This document shows positions 11,241-23,336 of a stretch of 64,000 bases of DNA, piece after piece. The stretch is from contig WBMQ01000003.1 in assembly GCA_016630905.1 (NCBI GenBank), positions 1,550,001-1,614,000 of the forward strand, read 5' to 3'. The notes under the pieces are model-generated. The model searched no databases, was not told the DNA's origin, and worked only from the letters and a program-made list of their open reading frames with translations. Position numbers and translations under genes: made by a program. The stretch is from Capillidium heterosporum. Lineage: Eukaryota; Entomophthoromycota; Entomophthoromycetes; Entomophthorales; Capillidiaceae. The stretch's first letter is position 1. Each line of letters starts with the position of its first letter.

Positions 11241-11717
11241 CGTAGTTGTAGTTTAGCATGGTACTTTTGTTGGTTGAATGATTTTGATTGAACAATAGAA
11301 AAGAGCGATAAATACATACTCTACACATCATCAAAAGTTGTACCTCCATCCCTGGGTCTGAAAATTTATAAGGTTGATGTCCCTGGACCCTGTATTTTAT
11401 CCGAATATGGGACTCTTACTTTCTAGTTTCAAAAGTTAAAATTGAATTGGATTTCAAGGTAAACTTTGTATTTTACATCTAGCATATTATATGTACTAAT
11501 CAAACTAAAGTTGCCAAAATTAAAAGCAATTGAAATTAGCCAGTTATTAAATGTATCATCGACAATTTTATAAACTTTTAACTAGTTTTGAAATTTGCAA
11601 CTAAATAAGGAAATATAATTAAACTACTTGTCAATAATTGGAAATTTTCAAAGTCAAACTTGCATCTTTTGAAAAGGTATTTTACATAGAAAAAATCAAG
11701 CATAATTTTAACCTAGG
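11241..11717. other. Intergenic
   Basis: AT-rich spacer leading to the TATA box of the next gene. Nothing else recognised. Confidence 0.45.
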
Positions 11718-11724
11718 TATAAAA
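11718..11724 (+). promoter_or_regulatory. TATA box of the small gene at 11767
   Basis: TATAAAA lies 49 nt before the ATG, in a leader that ends with an A-rich AAGCAAAAAG before the start codon. Confidence 0.5.
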
Positions 11725-11766
11725 TGGAGACAAACTCATTTTTAACAAAATTACTAAAGCAAAAAG

Positions 11767-12176
11767 ATGGAACCTGCCAGCAGAAACTACGGTACGTCAA
11801 ATCCACTATCGACTCCTATCTACCCAACGACAACTATGGATACCAATTATATATTGGCAAGTTTACAATTCAAATTTCATGATAAAGTAGCTCTGTCTTT
11901 GATTCCAACTACTCAAACTAACGACGTTCCAAACGGTATTGCTTCATTATCCAGTTATCCTTTTACACATTTTTATGATGACGATGAGCTTGAAGAAGGC
12001 TATGTCGAACGATGCTGCACTTTGGATCTCCAATACGAATTGCTAACTAGGTTTTGGTATGTACGTTCATTGTGTTGAATTCAAAATTAAAAATGGGTTA
12101 TCTGAAATATCTTTGATATAGTTTACAGTTTACAGTTACACTTCCCTTTGCACAGAAATCCCCATCTCTCACTTAA
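11767..12176 (+). CDS. Small hypothetical protein, probably two exons
   Basis: Not recognised. Read without splicing it is 103 aa and ends at 12078. A canonical GTATGT donor sits at the end of that reading (TTTTG|GTATGT) and a GATATAG acceptor at about 12120. Splicing would replace the last residues with a C-terminus ending FAQKSPSLT and a stop at 12174-12176. The protein starts with a Ser/Thr/Pro-rich segment, has a central acidic DDDELEE patch and a CC pair, and shows no signal peptide or TM helix. The good TATA box supports expression. The two-exon model is inference. Confidence 0.45.
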
Positions 12177-12800
12177 AATATATTTATACAATGAAATGGT
12201 TTGATTTGAGCTATATGTTAGCATGTAAACATGCTGTTAAGGATTAGTTTATATTGGATATATATTTAAAAGGATGTTTGATTCTCTAAAGTTAGTATAT
12301 ACAAAAGTTAAAAAGATGTGTGGTAGCGTATGAAACTACTAAAACTTCCTAATATCCTTCGACCAAGTATTTATGATAAGAAGTCAAATACTTCAAAATA
12401 ATCAGACAGTATAGACATCATATATATCTATCAATATTTTGGCAAAGTAATACTTTGTTTTTTTGCACAAGCGTTTCAATATTATGAAAATCAGATATAT
12501 TTGTAAACTGCCAGGTTTACAACCACCAAGTACCCGTACCATATTACCATTCTAGAACTATTGGAACTTTACTATAAAGCAACCTGGCTTAGCGGGTTGC
12601 CCATACTTTTTCTACCAATATAATTTCTTCTTTTCTCAAAAGGCATACTTCCGTAATCAACTAACCTTAGTACTGCCGCTTCCCCATCTCTTTTTAATTC
12701 GCTTTCTCTTCCAAGTTAAATATAGATTTCTATTTTAAGTTTCCAGTCACCTGACTTAAACATATATGCCTTTGTAAAAACTTTGAACTTTCCAACATAG
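12177..12800. other. Intergenic
   Basis: AT-rich. CT-rich stretches near 12600-12720 precede the TATA box of the next gene. No coding or RNA signal seen. Confidence 0.45.
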
Positions 12801-12807
12801 TATAAAA
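12801..12807 (+). promoter_or_regulatory. TATA box of the cysteine-tail gene
   Basis: TATAAAAGG about 61 nt before the ATG at 12862. Confidence 0.55.
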
Positions 12808-12861
12808 GGAAAAGCCAAGACAGCACTTTGGAACCAAGAAAAAAGCTTTTATATAGGAAAT

Positions 12862-13197
12862 ATGGTAGTATACGATGGTATAACCGACTTACCACCAACC
12901 TACAACTACACAATTAATACTATGGAGACAGATACTCCATCAGTCCAAGAACGAAATCATAAAGATGTCGATGTACCACCCTTATCGAACTCCAACATTG
13001 GAAGTATGAGTACACCTATAGTATTGACTTTGGACCCAGTCCCTCAATCCAATTGGTGTTGTGATTGTTTTGTTTTGTTGTTCGATTGTCTGGCTGGATG
13101 TTGTGATGGTAGTGAGGATGCCAATTGTTGTGATGGTGGAGATTGTTGCGTTGCTGACTGCTGTGCTGCCGATTGTTGCTCGGGGTTCAGTTGTTAA
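12862..13197 (+). CDS. Small protein with a cysteine-packed C-terminal tail
   Basis: 111 aa, intronless, no recognised family. The first ~60 residues are polar and Thr/Pro/Asn-rich with no signal peptide. The last ~46 residues hold 15 cysteines, mostly as CC pairs, with repeated DCC units (GDCCVADCCAADCC) and a short hydrophobic patch FVLLFDCLAGCC. This layout recalls small tail-anchored or palmitoylated Cys-rich proteins (CYSTM-like, or proteins ending in multi-CC tails) and also metal-binding peptides. Neither can be proved from sequence. A strong TATA box lies 61 nt upstream. The minus strand here is also open, but without comparable composition or promoter. Confidence 0.6.
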   Translation: MVVYDGITDLPPTYNYTINTMETDTPSVQERNHKDVDVPPLSNSNIGSMSTPIVLTLDPVPQSNWCCDCFVLLFDCLAGCCDGSEDANCCDGGDCCVADCCAADCCSGFSC

Positions 13198-14260
13198 GAA
13201 GCTAGATTGCATATAATAAATTCTATTTAATCAAATAGACTATACTTACAGTACTTTATCAATTTTATTTATATAGAAATATATCTTGTTGATGAGCTTT
13301 GAGAGATGTCTCAAAAGTAAAATTCAATACTATTATTTTTGACATTCGTGCATATGTTTGCTTAGACTACATGGTAGTTTCCAATTGATATGGGCTATAT
13401 GACTAAATTTATAACTCCGATAGTTTAGCCCAATACAAGTAAGCCTAGTTATAGTTTGAATAATTAAAAGACGCTAGCCCGCCATCAGGCTACTAAAAGA
13501 TACTTTTGAATAGATCTACTAACAATGAACCCAAAAGTTCTCACATTTTTGACTATATATTCCCAGTTTAGTTAGGGAAAATGTACAAAAAAGCTAAAAG
13601 ACTTTGAGTTATATGGTAAGTTGCTTATTTAAGTTTAGAGGATGCGTCTCAAAGTTATGCTAACTAATGTGTATGTATATAGGCAGTTGTGGAGTTCGAA
13701 ATTGGATCAGTTATAAATTTGATCGGGTAAATGAGGCTATATTGAATTAACTACGCCGTACTTCAATACATAGCTAATAATATCGAAGCTGTATTGGTTG
13801 AAAGTTTGATCGGACAGCCATATTCAAGTTAAGTACATTTCTTGCTTTGTGGATTAACCTAATTGTCAATTTTCGTATTTCTAGGTTTATTAATTTTGGA
13901 AAAATGCATCTTTAGTTTTGGCCGCTGGTCAATTACAACCTAAAATTAGATTATAACAAAAGCCAACCTCCTTACTCTTGTCTTTAACTCTATATATATA
14001 CAAAGGCCATCACCTCAACTATTCCTAGATCTTCTATTTGGCTAACTCGGTTACGGCACAATCATGTTATCCCACCATACGGTTAATATTTTCATCATAA
14101 ATGCCGTTATAGGAAATCCTTTAATCACTATGAAAACAATTTCAATTTCTAATTGTAAAAGTGATGACGCAAACTACTTTTATATAAAGAAATCCAAAAG
14201 TCAAACTCAATATCAAATCTCTAATTAAATTGGCTTTATTTTCTTTACAGCAACTTTAAG
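13198..14260. other. Intergenic, promoter of the NADH dehydrogenase
   Basis: About 1 kb AT-rich. TATA-like sequences occur near 13990 and 14180, and a TTTCTTTACAG acceptor-like string lies 10 nt before the ATG at 14261. A spliced 5' UTR is therefore possible but not shown. Confidence 0.4.
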
Positions 14261-16466
14261 ATGTCGCTAAGGTTGAATCGACTCACCAAGCTACGAAATC
14301 TTTCCAGATTTGGAAATATAGGATACTCATTACACAGGTACATTTGATTTCATTTATAAATTTAAGCATTTTATAATGCATTGTAGATTGCCTTTAGTCC
14401 AGCACCAAATTCAACACAACAGTACTAAACAACCAACTACACCACTACCTCCAATAAGTGATGATCAATCGACAACTCATCTAAAATCACCTCCCCAGCA
14501 ACCTCTACCACCTTACCCAAACTATAAACCACGGGGACCGTTCTATCGCATATTTAGGGCCTTTAAGATAATCGGTATAACCGGAATAACTCTATTTACC
14601 CTAAGTGCCAGCTATGTAATCATCACTGAATACTTGGAAGACAAGAAGCAGTTCCGATGGGACTTACCCAGCAACCAAGATTTTAAGCTGGAGCAGGACG
14701 GTGAAAAGCTCATTGCACGATGGCCCATCAACCCCACTGACCCAACCAACAACAAACCCAAGTTGGTTATTGTAGGTAGCGGGTGGGGTTCCTTAGGTAT
14801 GTTGAAGACTTTGGACGTCGATGCCTACCAAGTGCTAGTTGTATCCCCCCGAAACTACTTTTTGTTCACTCCGTTACTCCCCTCAGTTACGGTAGGTACG
14901 TTGGAGGTGCGTTCACTGCTGGAGCCGATCCGTAAAGTTCTACGTCGATTCAAGCGCGCTTATTACTTCAAAGGCAAGGCGGCCGACGTCGACGTCGATA
15001 ACAAGATGATATCCTACGTCGGGGATGACGACCAAGAGGTTTGGGTCGAGTTCGATAAGCTGGTAATAGCGGTTGGGGCGCAACCTATCACTTTTGGAAT
15101 CGAAGGCCTGGACAAGACCTTCAAGTTACACACCATCAACGATGCAAGAATTATACGTAAGACACTCTTCAACAGACTGGAGTTGGCATATTTGCCGACT
15201 ACATCCAAGGAAAAGCGAAAGCAGCTTTTAAGTTTCGTCGTATGTGGTGGTGGTAAGCAAAATATAATATAAAACATTCGTTAATTCATATTCCTTTTAG
15301 GGCCAACCGGTAAGCACAATATAATATCAGATACATTTGGGCAGTATTATAATATAGTTTCTTTTTATTAGGAGTTGAGTTTGCCGCCGAGTTAGAAGAC
15401 TTCTTGTCCACCGATCTGACCACCTACGTAACTTTACTTTAAATATCTTTGTTAACCTGTCTTTAAGTTTCCTACCTTAATCGAAGACATTTCCATAACA
15501 ATTGTACAATCCCGATCCCACATTCTTAACACCTACGACGAGAAACTATCTCTCTACGCAGAAAAGCTGTTTAGAGAACGACAAATGCAGCTGATCACCG
15601 ATGCCAGGGTACTTAGAGTTGACGACGATTCCGTTACCATTCAAGTCAAAGGGAGTGATGGAGCTAAGATTGAGAAGCAGATCCCAGCTGGTATGGTACT
15701 GTGGTCGACTGGTATTTCCATGGTCCCACTGACAGCAAATCTCAGCCACAAGCTCCAGAAACAGGACCGCCTGCGTGCTCTCACGGTCGATCAGTATATG
15801 CGTGTCAAGGGGGCTGAATCCAAAGATATATATGCCGTTGGAGACTGCGCCTCCGTCGAAGTGCCTAAATTGATCGATAACATCGTCCAGTTCTTTGAGG
15901 CGGCCGACACCAACCATGACGGCCAGCTCGATTTTGATGAGTTCAGTAACTTAGTAAAGACTTTGGATACCAAATTACCGCAGGCTTCAGCCTACCAATA
16001 TGAGTTGGAGAGGCTGTTCAACGAGTACGACGTTGACAAGTCCAATACCTTGGATATGGAGGAGATTGAACGTCTGATCAAGGACATTGATCGATCCATG
16101 ACTTCGCTACCAGCTACCGCTCAAGTCGCCAACCAGCAGGCCAAGTACCTCGCCAAGAACTTTAACGAGCTGGCACAACTCCAAACCGTCAGCAGAGACA
16201 AAAAACGTATCGATGAGGTCGAAGCCAAGCTACAGCCGTTCACTTACCGCCACCTGGGTTCATTAGCCTACCTTGGTAACTCAGCTGTTGCTGAATTGAA
16301 CACAGGAGTTCGATGGTCGCCCAAAGTCATCATGTCCGGATTTTCAGCCATGTACCTGTGGCGCTCCATCTACTGGTCTGAGCAAGTAAGTTTAAGAACG
16401 CGTATGTTGCTCTCATTGGATTGGACAAAGCGGGTACTATTTGGAAGAGATCTTTCTAAGGTTTGA
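14261..16466 (+). CDS. Alternative (type II) NADH dehydrogenase with EF-hands, mitochondrial external type
   Basis: Oxidises NADH and passes electrons to ubiquinone without proton pumping. It is predicted to sit on the inner mitochondrial membrane, with the calcium-binding insert typical of external NDE enzymes. Exons: 14261-14337, 14387-15252, 15301-15309, 15372-15427 and 15468-16466, giving 668 aa. The N-terminus is Arg/Leu-rich with no acids (MSLRLNRLTKLRNLSRFG), as in a presequence, followed by a TM helix (GITGITLFTLSASYVII). The first Rossmann motif is VIVGSGWGSLG and the second is VCGGGPTGVEFAAEL. Two EF-hand loops follow at DTNHDGQLDFDE and DVDKSNTLDMEE. The C-terminus is typical of the family (YLGNSAVAELN, membrane-binding helix). 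Calcium regulation is inferred from the EF-hands. Confidence 0.92.
15301..15309 (+). other. 9-nt microexon of the NADH dehydrogenase
   Basis: GGCCAACCG, bounded by a TTTTAG acceptor and a GTAAGC donor, between introns of 48 and 62 nt. It contributes the Pro-Thr-Gly part of CGGGPTGVEF, the second dinucleotide-binding glycine motif, and keeps the frame. Deduced from conservation, not transcripts. Confidence 0.8.
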
Positions 16467-17256
16467 ATAAATTTATTATCTGTTGTAGACATCTTTTGAT
16501 ATTATATTTAGCTATATATATTCTGATAGCATCAAGTTTATGGTAGCGTAGCTAGATAAGCTCGCTGGCTTCAATAATGAGCTGATAAAATTTATCTACT
16601 TGATGAGTAACCCAATTGGATGATTTAAGTTCTAACATTGGCTTCGAGCAACTACATTTAAATGTATCACTGTAACGTACTCAATGTCTACATTTCATAA
16701 AGCTACTTACATCGAACATCCACCAACGATTAAATCCGTACAGCATATATTAAAAGTGATACTCCTCTGTACAGATAACTTGACAAGCCTTCATGACAAA
16801 ACTTGTAAAAATAACCCAAGTATCCCGGTCAAAATAGTACTGCTACCCCGGTATTTAAAGATTGATAGCCGAGGTATAAAATTGTCAAATCCTTTGGAAG
16901 CTGGAGTTGTTCCAAATGAATTAACCTTTACTGCCTAAATGTTTTATAATTCTTTCATTACATCTATTTATAGTTCTTATGAAAGCCATTGAGCTATTTA
17001 TAAAGGCTCAAACTGAGTTTGCCTCCCAATTATCCAAAATTCTATTTTTGTATAACATCGGGGGAAAGTTGGAGTCCACATTACAACCATCAGGCCTAGC
17101 CGAGTTCAGAACTTCCAATCGGTAGATTTACCATTTATCGACTTGAAGCACCTGATGAATTTGCAATTTATCTAGAACTTGGCATTATAACGCCAAATCT
17201 TCAAGCCTTTTGCACAAATCCTTTACTTACTAACCTCAGCTAAATTTTTGCAAGAT
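16467..17256. other. Intergenic with one doubtful ORF
   Basis: Contains an 84-codon ATG ORF at 16684-16938 with no motif, signal peptide or clear promoter. It may be chance. Otherwise AT-rich DNA. Confidence 0.35.
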
Positions 17257-17854
17257 ATGAAGATATTGCAGTTCCAATACATGTTGATTAAGCTGGTTTT
17301 ACTAGCCTCCATCATCACCTTAATTTTAGGCGCCGATCCTTCAGCTACACCGGAACCTAACCTTGAGCCAAGTACCTTTTCTTAAAACTGCAAGTACTAA
17401 CCTTTTTCTAGATATCCGAACCAAAGTCATTACCTCAACTAAGACGCAAGCCGGCACCGTGGTTGTTGAAGTAGTAGAGACTGAGTACATCGACGAACCT
17501 ACCTCCACCAAAACCAAACCAACTGCACCCCCAGTCACTAAATCCTCAGGCAGCTCCAACGATGACAAGAGCACCAATACAACTACTCTAACTATAGTTT
17601 ACACGGTAGTAGGTATTGCTGCTGGTGTGATAGTTATTGGCATCATTGCCTTCTTCATAAGGCGGTCACGCAGGAGACGCGAAAGTGAATTGGACATCGA
17701 CTTCCCCCCTGCTTTAACGCAGATGGCCTTCAGCTCCAACTACCAGAATAAGCCAGTAGTCACTAACCATAGCCACCAGTACCAACCTTCGACTCCGAGT
17801 CAGCGTAACCAAGCCGCTGAAGCTATCTTTTTGAAGCACCTCAACGAAGCTTGA
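17257..17854 (+). CDS. Type I single-pass membrane protein with signal peptide, function unknown
   Basis: Starts at ATG 17257 with a signal peptide (MLIKLVLLASIITLILGA, cleavage near residue 26). A 40-nt intron with a CTAAC branch site (about 17370-17409) joins GAG CCA A to AT ATC CGA. The extracellular part is short and Thr/Ser/Pro-rich (likely O-glycosylated). It is followed by a TM helix IVYTVVGIAAGVIVIGIIAFF, a stop-transfer cluster RRSRRRR and a cytoplasmic tail of about 70 residues. Layout resembles cell-surface sensor or anchor proteins of fungi (Mid2/WSC-like), but no WSC cysteines are present. The role is not assigned. Confidence 0.7.
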
Positions 17855-18367
17855 AGTTTTGACGATTGAGTGTAAAAGGTTCCTTTCGTTTATTTATATC
17901 ATCTTAACACAGCTTTGTCCAATGCGACGCCACGCGACTCGAGTTTAACTGAACTTTAGTTAATTAAATAATACCTTCAACTAGTTGAAACGTTTTAGCA
18001 AATAGTTCCTACGCTCAAGCTATTTTGCTTTTATATGTTCAAGCCAAGGTTTTAAAGTTAACATTACCACTATAGATGATTATGGTTTATTTTTTAGCTC
18101 TTTTCCTACAACTCGTTTATCAAAGTATTCTACTTTAGAGTTATTTGTAAACATTTAGCATCACTTTATAAAATTTGACTTTTCATATATTTATAGCATT
18201 TTGATAAATAGACAACTGCTTAAGCTATTGTAAATACGGGTTACTTCAATGGCAGTATCACCTCTCTCTTCTACTTGCAGAGAGTGAATATTGTTTGCAT
18301 GTTTATTCATGAATACAGATTTAGTTGTAGATATAAATAGCTGCCTGTTGCAGCTATCTAAGTTAGG
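17855..18367. other. Intergenic
   Basis: AT-rich 3' flank of the membrane-protein gene, up to the LTR fossil. Nothing recognised. Confidence 0.4.
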
Positions 18368-19072
18368 TGTAAGGTCCAAGGAGGTGCCGTTGGATCCAAC
18401 TAATGATGGTGTCATAATGGGGGCGTATGACAGGATATGTTGAGACAGTAGAGCTAATGCCGACCACTGCGCTGGTACTATGAATCTCCCAAAGGAGATA
18501 AGTCCGAAGGGAAGCAAAGAAAATCAGAATGTAGTGAGCTGAGAGGGCAGAGAAATTAAATCACATAGCTGCACTATCTAATAACTAAAAGGCTTACTAT
18601 GGACAAAACTTTATTCATAGACTAAGAAACAGAATCAGGCCGTCACAACAGCTATGGCTAAGGGCTGGGATCAAGAGGTGAGTAACAGCTATGAAATAGT
18701 GAGGTGGAACGTTGTCAAGATCAGTGCTTTCAGTAGCACTCATCGAGTTTAAATACCTCTGCTGTTTGGTAATGGTTATATTTGACGTAAATTATTCCTC
18801 CTCTTCACCGAGCGATTGGTAACGTGGTACTGTTGGAATTCCTAGACCAGGCACTATGCTGCTGATCATTTAAGCTCTGAAGTAGTGATCAAACTAAGAG
18901 AAAATATCAAGGAATCAATTAAAAACTAAGAGGGCGGAATAGGTTCATAATCAAACTAGTTACGAATTGGAGATATAACAGAACGAAAATTGATAAAAGT
19001 AGTATAAAGAACAAGTAAACAGGACAGATCTATGACCTAGTAGTAAAGATTGTAACAATCAGGGTTGCTACA
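18368..19072 (-). mobile_element. Solo LTR of an LTR retrotransposon family (fossil)
   Basis: About 705 bp starting TGTAAGG and ending in CTACA on the plus strand. It is similar throughout to two other copies at 41907-42641 and 46453-47483. The TG...CA ends and lack of internal coding sequence mark it as a solo LTR, probably of the Ty3/Gypsy type. The flanking 5-mers do not match. It is an old, diverged relic. Confidence 0.7.
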
Positions 19073-19917
19073 CTATTGATTAAATGAAGTGAAAACAAAG
19101 ATTTTGACTAAGAAATTTAGTTCTACATTTGCAAGTCTTTAAGCAAAGTTGTCCAAAGTGATAACATTATGGCTAAGACTAAATGATTCACATTCCCCAT
19201 TCAATAAACTTTAGCAATGGATTTTTATATAAATCAATATACTAAACTTATAATAGGAGATTTTCTTTTTGATATGTATATTTAGCTTCTAATTTTATTG
19301 CGTTTTGAACTTTCAAGGCTTAATTTCTTAGTGAAATAGAAGTGAAGTCTTAGAGCCAACTTTTCCAACCTAAACTTGGTTGAAAAAAGACTATACATAT
19401 ATGTAGCTCAACAAATTTCATACCTGTTTAGAATCTTCTTTTCAATTGTATTAATAGTAGAGGGATTAATCCTCAAAACGAAAAATAAAAATACTCTCAA
19501 CTACACCAGTAACCCTATACCATAGATGCAACCAATAATATAGCAAACATCTCAAGATAAAGATACATTCATTGCATATCTAAGATATCAGCTTTTTACA
19601 AAGTAGTTGGTATGTACCAGCATTTTACATTTTGTGATAGAATTTCCAATCTAACAAGGATTCTTTTCGATTCTAGACAACTCTATAGGATAGACTTTGA
19701 TAGACCTACAAAGTTGATTGCTGGCCATCTCTATCCAATTTACTTTACTGAATTGACGGTATTTGATAATACATTGTTAGATAAGACTCTTTATTATTAT
19801 ATTTACACAGATTGAAGTAAAATACTTGTATTCAAAAGCTTAAAAGTGTATTCTATTATTCATATACATTCTTTATTTGTTATGGGAAACAATAAATTTT
19901 TGGAGCATAATTGCAGG
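19073..19917. other. Intergenic
   Basis: AT-rich. A 67-codon ORF at 19612-19815 has no motif and was not accepted as a gene. Confidence 0.35.
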
Positions 19918-21697
19918 CTAACTGACGATCTTTAGGACAGACATGAAGGATGGCCATCGCTCTTCATGCTTCTGGAAAGCATTAAGCAAGGATCGTTTAT
20001 ACTCTATCAAAGCTAGTAGGATGGGTAGCTCCTTTCCAAGGGTTTTCAAACTTTGGACTGTCCGATTGATATAATTAAACAGGGAAAGTGCGTAGAAACA
20101 TTTGGGGTAGGAGTCGGAATTTATATAGTGGTCTTGATGTTGGAGGATCGTATTCGCTGCGATGGATATGGTGATGATGAATTTCAACTCGTAACTCAGA
20201 CTCATAAAGGTACACATAGCTATTCGATGGGTAGGAAAGTCAAATTTGCTTATAAACTTGAGGTTGCTATCGATATCTAGAAAGGGCTCGTAAATGTCGA
20301 CAGTCATCAGCAGGAAATTGAGAAAGAAATGGCATAAGCCGGGGTCGGTAGGTACCTCCAAGAAGTTCTGGTTCAGGGCCATGGGACCATGGACATAAGA
20401 GCTCGTATATATTTTTTGATAAAACTCCTTTTCTAAGGTCCAGACTTCACTCAAGAACCTACCTCGAACTGTGGCATTCAATTTAGCACCTGTACCTTTA
20501 GCTGTGAGGAAACGAGCCTTCAAAGCGTTAATTCTACGCTCTAAATTGATACAATAGATGACATACTTCAGGAAGTCTACTGGTTGGTTGTGGCCGACTA
20601 CGTTTTCAGGGGCTGTTGCTAGGAATTTGGGCAACTCGACGTCGATCGTTTTGCAGAATGTAGGCTCTCTGGAATCAAGGTACTCGAAGAATCGCACCTC
20701 ATACTTGGTCATGGGTGGGAAAAGAATTATATCGGAGGTGTTCAAGACGTAATAGCTCCTAAGGTGCATTTCGTTGATGGCACTGTTAACCTTTGGGCAC
20801 TTGCAGATGGACTCCAAGGAGGTGGGCTAGCCTTATAGCTTGTACATGGTAAAATCTTTGGGGTAAGATAAGGGGATGGTCGTAATCAATCTTATTGGCA
20901 AAGGACAGAATTATGGTAGAGTAAAGTAGTGGAAGAGTTGGCTGCATATAGCATAGCTTATATAGCTTTGAAACTCTAGTTGAAAACTCGTTCTTAAGCA
21001 CTTTACTTAACGGTAGCGACTCAAAATGATTGGAAGCTAAAAGGCATATGGAGTAAAGGAGAAGTGTCGTACTGTTGGATGTTGGAAAGTGTTTCAATCG
21101 ATGGTACAGGTAAGGTTTTGGAGCTACTGCGTAGAAAGAACCAATGTAAAAGTAAAATATATCGACCAAATGCGTTACTACTGCCTTGGTAAGGTAAAAA
21201 TTTCCTTTAGTACCTGTGTTGACCTTACTTTCGAGTCCCAAACTATGGATACTTAACAGATCTACAGTCTCGAAAAAGTTGCTAATTAGCGTACCTTCCT
21301 TGGCACTGTCGACGACCCATGTATTTGCTTCCTTATCGAAAAATTTGATAAACTGACTACCACCTATCGAGTGTGAAGTAACTAAAATAGCAGTGTTTGC
21401 AGATAAAATTGGTCTAATGGACAGCTTCCTATGGTCTCTAGTGTTAACAACCAACTGTCGTGGAGGATTAGGTTTCGGTTCTGGATACACACATTCCTCA
21501 CCCTTTTCATTGCACAGGGTGCAGGTTGGCTTGGTCCTACTACATGACCTTTTACGTCGTTTACAGGTCAGACAGCTGATTCTTGATGAATAATAGTTGT
21601 AGGTACATTTTAATTGAAGTTCTTTACACCGTTCACACTCCACATCTCCCTTGATACACCTAAACCTACTAGCTCGACAGTTATCGCAGGCTCCCAT
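19918..21697 (-). CDS. Double-Zn2Cys6 transcription factor (paralog 3), one frameshift
   Basis: Close relative of the regulator at 3522. The likely start is the ATG at 21697 (MGACDNC), although the frame stays open upstream. Both zinc clusters are intact with C-x2-C-x6-C-x6-C-x2-C-x6-C spacing. The second (CLTCKRRKRSC...) looks most like a classical DNA-binding cluster. The regulatory domain is conserved through LAHLLGVHLQ. There the frame changes by one base at about 20798-20803, an extra G relative to paralog 1. The second frame then continues without a stop through CPKVNSAINEMHL to RWPSFMSVLKIVS at the C-terminus. A single break in an otherwise clean ~593-codon gene suggests an assembly indel, a very recent lesion, or a +1 frameshift. 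Confidence 0.8.
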
Positions 21698-23336
21698 AGT
21701 TCTCTTTGCTAGATGCTGGCAACTTTCTAACTTGGAATAAAAAGGTTGGAAGGTAAGCTTGTATCGCACTGAAGCTACGAGTGCTATACAGTTTTGTCTA
21801 TTCTTATGCAAGGCGCCAACTTAAATACCAGGACCATCTAACTGCAATGCAAAAATACCTGTTTCGTCTAAAATTAGTTGTTCCACTTGTCTTCTTTAGT
21901 CGGATATGCCCGGAAAATTGGCCTCCCTTTACTTTTCCACACGTTACCTTCAGCATAGAATGCCTACTACTGAAGAATCAATTCTAAATTTGAGTCTCTT
22001 TTAGTCAACTTCCATTAAGCTGGCCGCATTTTTCAAAATTTGCAAAAACCCGTAAAAAGCCAATAGCTCCCTACTAGCAGCTTCTAATTTGCTAGTTGCT
22101 TTTCCAACTAGTGTTGCATAAGCCGGGATTTGATACTATAATCACTAAAAAGCTTTAATTGTCGAATTCACCCACCCACTATCGTAAATTTGACATGTAT
22201 AGTTTAATTTATAGCCTACCATTTTAAGCAATTTTAGGCGATTATTTCAACTTTTAAACTATTATTTGGTTGGCATTTTGAGATAGGCTGCAAAAGTAAA
22301 CCTCCAGATCTGCAAGCCTGTAAACGAAACAGTTATTTGAAAGGGTGATGCATGTATAGCTCAATTGGTAAACATCTGCATATATAATCGGAGCTAAAGG
22401 AATGAAAGTGACATGTTATATATTTGATCATTAGCTGTGACTAACGACAAAGTCGAGCTTTCTAATACTCAAATACCCTAACGAAGGAATGCCTACTTGA
22501 ACCTGTCACTGCAAAATAATTTATCCTTCTCTAGACTGGATCGAAGGTCTGAGAAATAGCCAACAAACTTCCATATCTTTACCTTCTATAGGGCATGTTA
22601 AGCTTTCCCCAGAAAGGATTGGGTAAGAACAATTTGACATCTTCTCAATTCTTGTTCCATTGATGCCATCAGTTACTAAACTACCTTTAGTGATGGCTAA
22701 AATTTACAATCGCATATCATCTTAAAGCAAAAGTGATAGATAGCTACTTTTAGAAACACATAAGCTTTATGAAGTACAGCAAGGAATACAGCTCGATATT
22801 TTAATATATAAATGTATGTGAATGGGAAGATTGATGGATATTTTAAAATTTTGGCAAAAGTTTTTTTCTAACTGTATATCAACATAAGAATAAAGATAGC
22901 CATTTCGATGCTATATATATGATCTATCAATTCAATCTATATATAGCAAATTTCTTCAAGTCCTAATGTCAAAGTTTCTATTATATATAATAGGTTAATA
23001 ATGCAAATCATATAATATTCAAAACCAAAGTATTCGATATTGGATACCATCTCAATCTCTCTAGATGAAAGAGTAAAAATCGAGACCTTTAACAGTGGAT
23101 AGCTTTCATAACACTGATAACCGATAACCAAAAAGCATAGTGGAGCTTAAAATTTTACTTCGCTATATGCTGCTAAATAGGTTATTAGCTACAAGTTGTC
23201 AAGGGATGATATCTGCCTGGTAGTCGTAATACAATAATTCAAATAGCTAACTAAAAACTTTATCCTTTATAAATTACAACACTATAATTTTTCTAATTAG
23301 AGATCTTCTATACAATCAATAGGAACGTACAAGCTT
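21698..23336. other. Intergenic
   Basis: About 1.6 kb AT-rich. The first ~115 bp upstream of the regulator start remain open and show similarity to the flank of the dead copy. A weakly tRNA-like string near 22351 was rejected. No genes seen. Confidence 0.4.

Noticed and set aside
12982-13212. Minus-strand ORF opposite the cysteine-tail gene
   Set aside because: A Thr/Ser-rich mirror of the DCC repeats. The plus strand has the TATA box and a sensible start.
16684-16938. 84-codon ORF
   Set aside because: No motif, no promoter and no spliced continuation. Recorded only as doubtful.
22351-22415. tRNA-like string with TAGCTCAATTGGTAAA
   Set aside because: Only a D-arm-like piece. No T arm with TTCGA and no closing acceptor stem.
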